Below, piece by piece: positions 59,454 to 64,000 of a DNA stretch of 64,000 nt. Numbering within the stretch: the stretch's first letter is position 1; each line of letters opens with the position of its first letter. A program made the position numbers and the translations under genes. The DNA comes from Siphonodentalium dalli. Its lineage: Eukaryota > Mollusca > Scaphopoda > Gadilida > Siphonodentaliidae. The stretch is from NCBI GenBank assembly GCA_032622095.1, contig CP136064.1, forward strand, positions 143,361,954-143,425,953. Reading direction: 5' to 3'. The notes under the pieces were generated by a model. The model had not been told where the DNA came from. It was given only the letters and a program-made list of their open reading frames with translations, and did no database searches.

Positions 59454-61428
59454 GGGGTCATCTCAAAACTCCAATCGGTACCGATTGCCATTTACCGATT
59501 GTATTCAAGCCTTTTGAATCGGAAAATAATCGGTAAAGTCAGACAGCGTAATCACGTTAGTAGCGTCATTAACGGTAAAATCGGTACCGATTTTACCGAT
59601 CAATATCCATAAGTGAACGCATTACGTCGCAGTCGGTAAGTCAATCGGTGAAATCGGTACCGATTTATTGAAACTCTTATCGTTCGATTTGTTGTTGTAC
59701 ATGTATGAAAAAGTTAACGCCGTAGTTGCAAAAACACTCGGTGAAATCGGTACCGATTGAGACGTTTTATGTTCGATTTTTGTTATAGGCCTACATAGAT
59801 CTAGGGCCCAGATGGTCGTGGATTTTCCATCGAAAAAAAAATCAGATAGTGGTTTATTTGCATTCTTTTATGTATTAGGTATTATTAGATTAATTGGCAG
59901 TACCGGTAACAATTATTCTCATCGGAAATATTTTTTTCGTTTCCGAATCCGTACTTTACATATGCACATAAATTGATAAATTGTATGATTTTCACTCCAC
60001 TTTCATCTCATCAAATTACACTTTAATCATCATTGATTGTCATATCAATTACCATTTTAGCATAATCTGCATACTCATTCAATTATTACTAATTGTTTAA
60101 CATATTAACGTATTTTATCTGCAATGTATCAGAATGTATTGTGATATTTTCTTCACTGTTTATCTATTCGTTGCGTGATTGGCTGAATCCCGTAAAGCTC
60201 CGCCCATCGCATGTCGCTCATGTTTACCCGGCAGATTCAAACGTTTTCCTGGTGTGTGTCGCGTTTCTATAATCTTCATGTATCGACAGATCTAATGTTA
60301 ATCTCCCCAAATTAATCGCATATATGAATCCAAGTTGCCATTCTATTCCTATGCGAATGGGTCTCGAGACAGGCTGGGGTGGGTTCTTAATTTGGTTTTT
60401 GCTAGATGATCGCGATCTCTCGTCGAGGTTGCAAGGGGGGGGGGGGGGGGGGGGGGCAAAGGTAGTCTATGCATCCATGCTACCGGGCCAGACTGGAGTA
60501 GACTCTTTTTTTACGAGATCAATATTTTTACCCATTATATATGGGGTGCTCCTCGTGCAAAGGAGGGACTACAAGAACAGAACAGAATGTACACATGAGT
60601 ACGTGTGCGGGATCTTGTAATACAGACACTCGAAAGCATGTGTTTGTCAAAACGTAAACAGATTCGTGGTACCTGGCACGCGCACTGAATAGGTATCCGT
60701 TTTCGGAGAACCCCGTCATTTTCTTAAAAAATGTTCCGGTGACTCGCTTAAATTGAACATTTTATTCTTTTGAATCACTAATTATGTTTTAGTTTGGGTA
60801 AGGATATCTTTTCTCTATTTGATTTCTTTACATATCACCGGTGCATGGATCTATTTTGTATCCCAACTAAAACGTGAGTGAGTTGGCTCTACGACAATTA
60901 GTTAAAACAACAGCTGTCGATCAAACTTAAAATAGGCGTGTCTTTGTCGCACGAAAATTACCTAATACGTAATATACGTAATTAGCTGATATAAATACTT
61001 CATTATCAGGCTATGATTGATTGAAACTGCACATTTGGCATAGCATTGCATGTGACTGTCATTTCGTGATGATTTATACCAATTACATCACAAATACCAG
61101 TCGAAAGATTTGACAATGAATGAATGGTCGCCTATATAACACAGGCGTTCGTGGTACCGGTAGGCCTATTAACTTGATAATATATACATAAAAACGTTAT
61201 TTTGAAACGTACGTTCTGATCGGTAGATTCGGTACCGATTGTGACCGTCACAAATTGACGTAATCGGAAAAATCGGTACCGATTTCACCGATCGACGCGT
61301 TGTTCAAAAACGTCGTTTCTACGTTGTAATCGGTATTTTATCGGTAGAAATGACTTCCACAAAGCGTTATTAATCGGTAAAATCGGTGTTTTTGCCCATT
61401 TTACCGATTTTAGTTTTGAGATGACCCC
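59454..61428. mobile_element. element C: 1,975-bp TTA-target element
   Basis: Tips GGGGTCATCTCAAAACT and AGTTTTGAGATGACCCC are identical to those of B over 17 bp. Further in, C has AATCGGTACCGATT palindromes (59,473, 59,579, 59,652, 59,745 and 61,271, plus one with a mismatch at 61,227) instead of the TATCGGGATCCCGATA of B. TTA flanks both sides (59,451-59,453 and 61,429-61,431); the right-hand TTA is also the left target copy of B2. A1 lacks C, so this insertion is younger. A 22-base G run lies at 60,435-60,456. No transposase. Confidence 0.88.
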
Positions 61429-61431
61429 TTA

Positions 61432-64000
61432 GGGGTCATCTCAAAACTACTATCGGGATCCCGATAAATATCCCGATAGGATTCCGATAACTCAAAACTA
61501 TCTTCTAAATTTCCCGATAGATTCCGATAGAGCGGTCACCATTTCCCGATAATATTCCGATACCGCATCTAAATATTCCGATAACACGCTGATTTCCAGA
61601 AAAATTTCCGAAAGTAATGTACGTAGCGTATTACCAACTTTCCGATAATTTACCCATTTATTTCAAGAACAATTAGGCCTATGTCTGTTTTGATAATCGA
61701 CGAATCGAGCATGTTGTTTATGCTCGACGAATCGAGCATGTTTGTTTATGTTTCCGGTTCTATTTGTTGTCATTACTTTTGGATTCGTCCACAGCCTCCT
61801 TCGTAAGCATATTTTTATTGGGGTGGAAGCTTGTTTAAAAGAATTAAAACTCTACACGTTTCATGTTTTGATTCCAAGTTATTAAATTGTCCATTGAATT
61901 CTTTATGCATATTATTCATACAGCACATATCTCCTAGAAACGCTCTGAAGGAAACGTAAAAAGGAATGGTTTCATAAAGGTAGTATCCCTTCAACACTAG
62001 CAATAGACTGTTCCAAAGTGAACGTGATAAAAAATTGAAATATATATTTGATAAAACTCTTTTGGCCCTAGAAATGTTCTCAAATAAAACTGTCATTTGA
62101 TTTGATTTTTTCCCTCATTCATCACAAGATCGAATAATATTTTATTTTAATACACTGAGTGAGCAATTTTGAGAATTCAATAAAGTTTTGATCGAAAAGT
62201 TCAACAACATTTTCGATTTTCTCTTCAGTTACACGTCCCAACGTCACGCCAATTCAGCCCAATATTGTGGGCACGGGGATTGGCTGGATTAGTACCCAAA
62301 TAAATTATGTTGTTAAAGCGCATTAACAAATACATAATCTTGAGTATATTCTCCACACTATAATCGAAAAATACAAAGGAATGGACACATGATTCAATCC
62401 AAATTGTTTATTTAAAAAACACTCCCGCCAAGAAACCCCCACTGATGACGTGCGCAAAAAATATGTACCTACAGCAAACACGTGTTGGAAATTGGGGCGC
62501 ACAATGGGGACTCATTTATCATGGCTATATCTATTACCCATTCGGTAATTCATAAATGACATTCATTGCAAATTCAAACAGAATATATCTTAGATTTAGT
62601 ATTACTATCAATTGACCATTTATCGAATGCTGTCATTGAACTTATTGATCAGCTGATGACGATGAAAAAATCTAGGAACCTTGTCGACGTCATTGCAGCA
62701 ATGATAAAATACTGTAGCACAAATTTATGTGCATCGGCCGTTTTGTTCTCTCGTTTGATTAATAAAATTATTATTCTGCGCGCATTGACAATTATATAAT
62801 CTTGAGTATATTCTCCACAATGTAATCTAAAAATACAAAGGAATGGACACACGATTCAATCCAAATGGTTTATTTAAAAAACACTCCCGCCAAGAAAGAT
62901 CAAGAAACGCCCACTGATAACGATCGAGCAACAGAAATTTGTACCTGCGAACACGTGGTGTTGGAATGTGGGGCGCACAATGGGGACTGTCATCTATCAT
63001 GGCTATATAACTATTAGCCATTCGGTAATAAATAAATGACATTCATTGCAAATTCAAACATAATATATCTTAGCTTTAGTGTTAGTATCAATTGACCATT
63101 TATCGAGTGTTTCCATTGAACTTATTGATCAGCTGATGACGATGAAAACACCTCGGACCTTGCCGGCGTCAGCGCAACAATAATAAAATACTGTATAGCA
63201 CAAATGTGCATCGATCGGCCGTTTTGTTCTCTCGTTTGATTAATAAAATTATTATTCTCCGCGCATTAACACTGCCAAATACTCAAGTAAATTGGCCATA
63301 TCATGATGTGAAAAATCAAAGAAATGACATTGTTTAACATTAGTTACTTTTATTTGAACACAAGAGTTCACGAGACAAACGCGGCTATTTTTAAATTGAA
63401 AGTGCGCATTAATAATTCCGAATAGTGCTGCATTTACCGCGAATTACTTATCGGCACTGTCTTGTCATTTTATATTGAATATGATTGCTCAAAATTTCAC
63501 TAAGAGAAAGCACTTTTCTCGATCATAAGATACAATGTAGACACGAAAGAATTGTTTAATTTATTAATTGCACAAGATATGTGCGGTACGAATGTATTGA
63601 CTGCAATGTCAAGGTCAAAAACCGGTGCGTTGTAAATTGAAGTAAACAAAAAAACACGTGCGTTGTAATCGATGGCACAATGTTGACTAGTTTGGACTAA
63701 TAATGCAGTCAATTGTAACTGAATTTACACGTAACTATCCAAGAGTTGATAGGCCACTTGATGATTTATTTTATGTTTCATTTCACCACGTAGCCATGGC
63801 TTAAAACATTAATAAATCACTCAATTTCGTGATATGGTTTTCCGACAGAGAAATTGAAACTGAATCATTGAATGTCACATTGATCTGTTGATAAAACAAA
63901 ACTTACCTTTCGTTTGTTTATTACATTTATTGTTATAAAATATAAATATAAAACCTACTAAATATTCACCATACTATCATGATTGGGGAGGGGGATTCAC
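61432..64000. mobile_element. element B2 (partial, runs off the window)
   Basis: Matches B1 from 37,104 to about 39,670 with few differences: the CATTACGTG/CAAACACGTG change near 62,475, a 3-base insertion near 63,412 and a short insertion near 63,865. The 461-bp internal duplication is present. Confidence 0.88.

Larger units (their letters stand above)
58443..64000. mobile_element. element A2 (partial, runs off the window) carrying B and C
   Basis: Starts GGGACCTTGTCCAATTCC after TAA and is nearly identical to A1 through 59,453, with only a handful of substitutions. B lies at the same internal position as in A1. The target is a different satellite position: A1 is in AATAGG-TTA-TCACG, A2 in CCCACA-TAA-TGACG, whose uninserted form is at 35,144-35,146 on the opposite strand. 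A1 and A2 are therefore separate insertions of an A element that already held B. Confidence 0.85.

Overview
The window looks like an intergenic, probably heterochromatic stretch of a large animal genome, most likely a marine invertebrate. It is AT-rich and almost free of host genes. It is built of nested transposable elements (DIRS-type tyrosine-recombinase retroelement, CR1/L2-like LINE tail, piggyBac, hAT, and elements with 3-bp TTA target duplications) plus several satellites. No intact gene, rRNA, tRNA or CRISPR array was found. I cannot name the species from sequence alone. All homology statements rest on motif recognition by eye, not on a search.

Layout. 0-3.7 kb: unrecognised sequence, one possible short exon and a decayed retroelement RNase H fragment. 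3.7-6.2 kb: a TTAA-flanked piggyBac remnant with the start of a broken transposase. 7.4-10.7 kb: a second TTAA-flanked element holding nested insertions, one of which carries its own 191-bp tandem array. 11.4-13.9 kb: several degenerate tandem repeats. 15.2-15.6 kb: a LINE reverse-transcriptase tail. 18.3-26.3 kb: a decayed DIRS-like retroelement (gag, RT/RNase H, tyrosine recombinase) with inverted end repeats, its recombinase split by a 1.58-kb hAT element with a perfect 8-bp target duplication. 26.4-28.8 kb: nine identical copies of a 14-mer, one pair of which was separated by a MITE. 33.3-34.8 kb: an inverted hAT-derived fragment and a G-rich degenerate repeat.

34.8-58.4 kb is a roughly 174-bp satellite arranged in a higher-order pattern of three unit types. 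It contains a 4.87-kb tandem duplication and an internal 1.1-kb duplication, and it reverses orientation near 54.65 kb. At each end sits a nested mobile element. Element A (TTA target, 35-bp inverted ends) contains element B (4,474 bp, TTA target, 35-bp inverted ends). In the right-hand copy a third element, C, sits exactly in the TTA at the edge of B. Uninserted counterparts for A1, for B and for the left side of A2 are all present in this window. They fix the target duplications and give an order of events: satellite, element D, 4.87-kb duplication, then insertion of A carrying B.

The most promising unexplained features are: (i) elements A, B and C each carry dense family-specific subterminal words built on a common CCGAT/ATCGG core, and B and C share the same 17-bp tip; (ii) the dispersed GTGACTGACATTAC motif; and (iii) the satellite's conserved CGCACA-TGTGCG dyad, higher-order structure and inversion point, which together resemble a centromere-type array.
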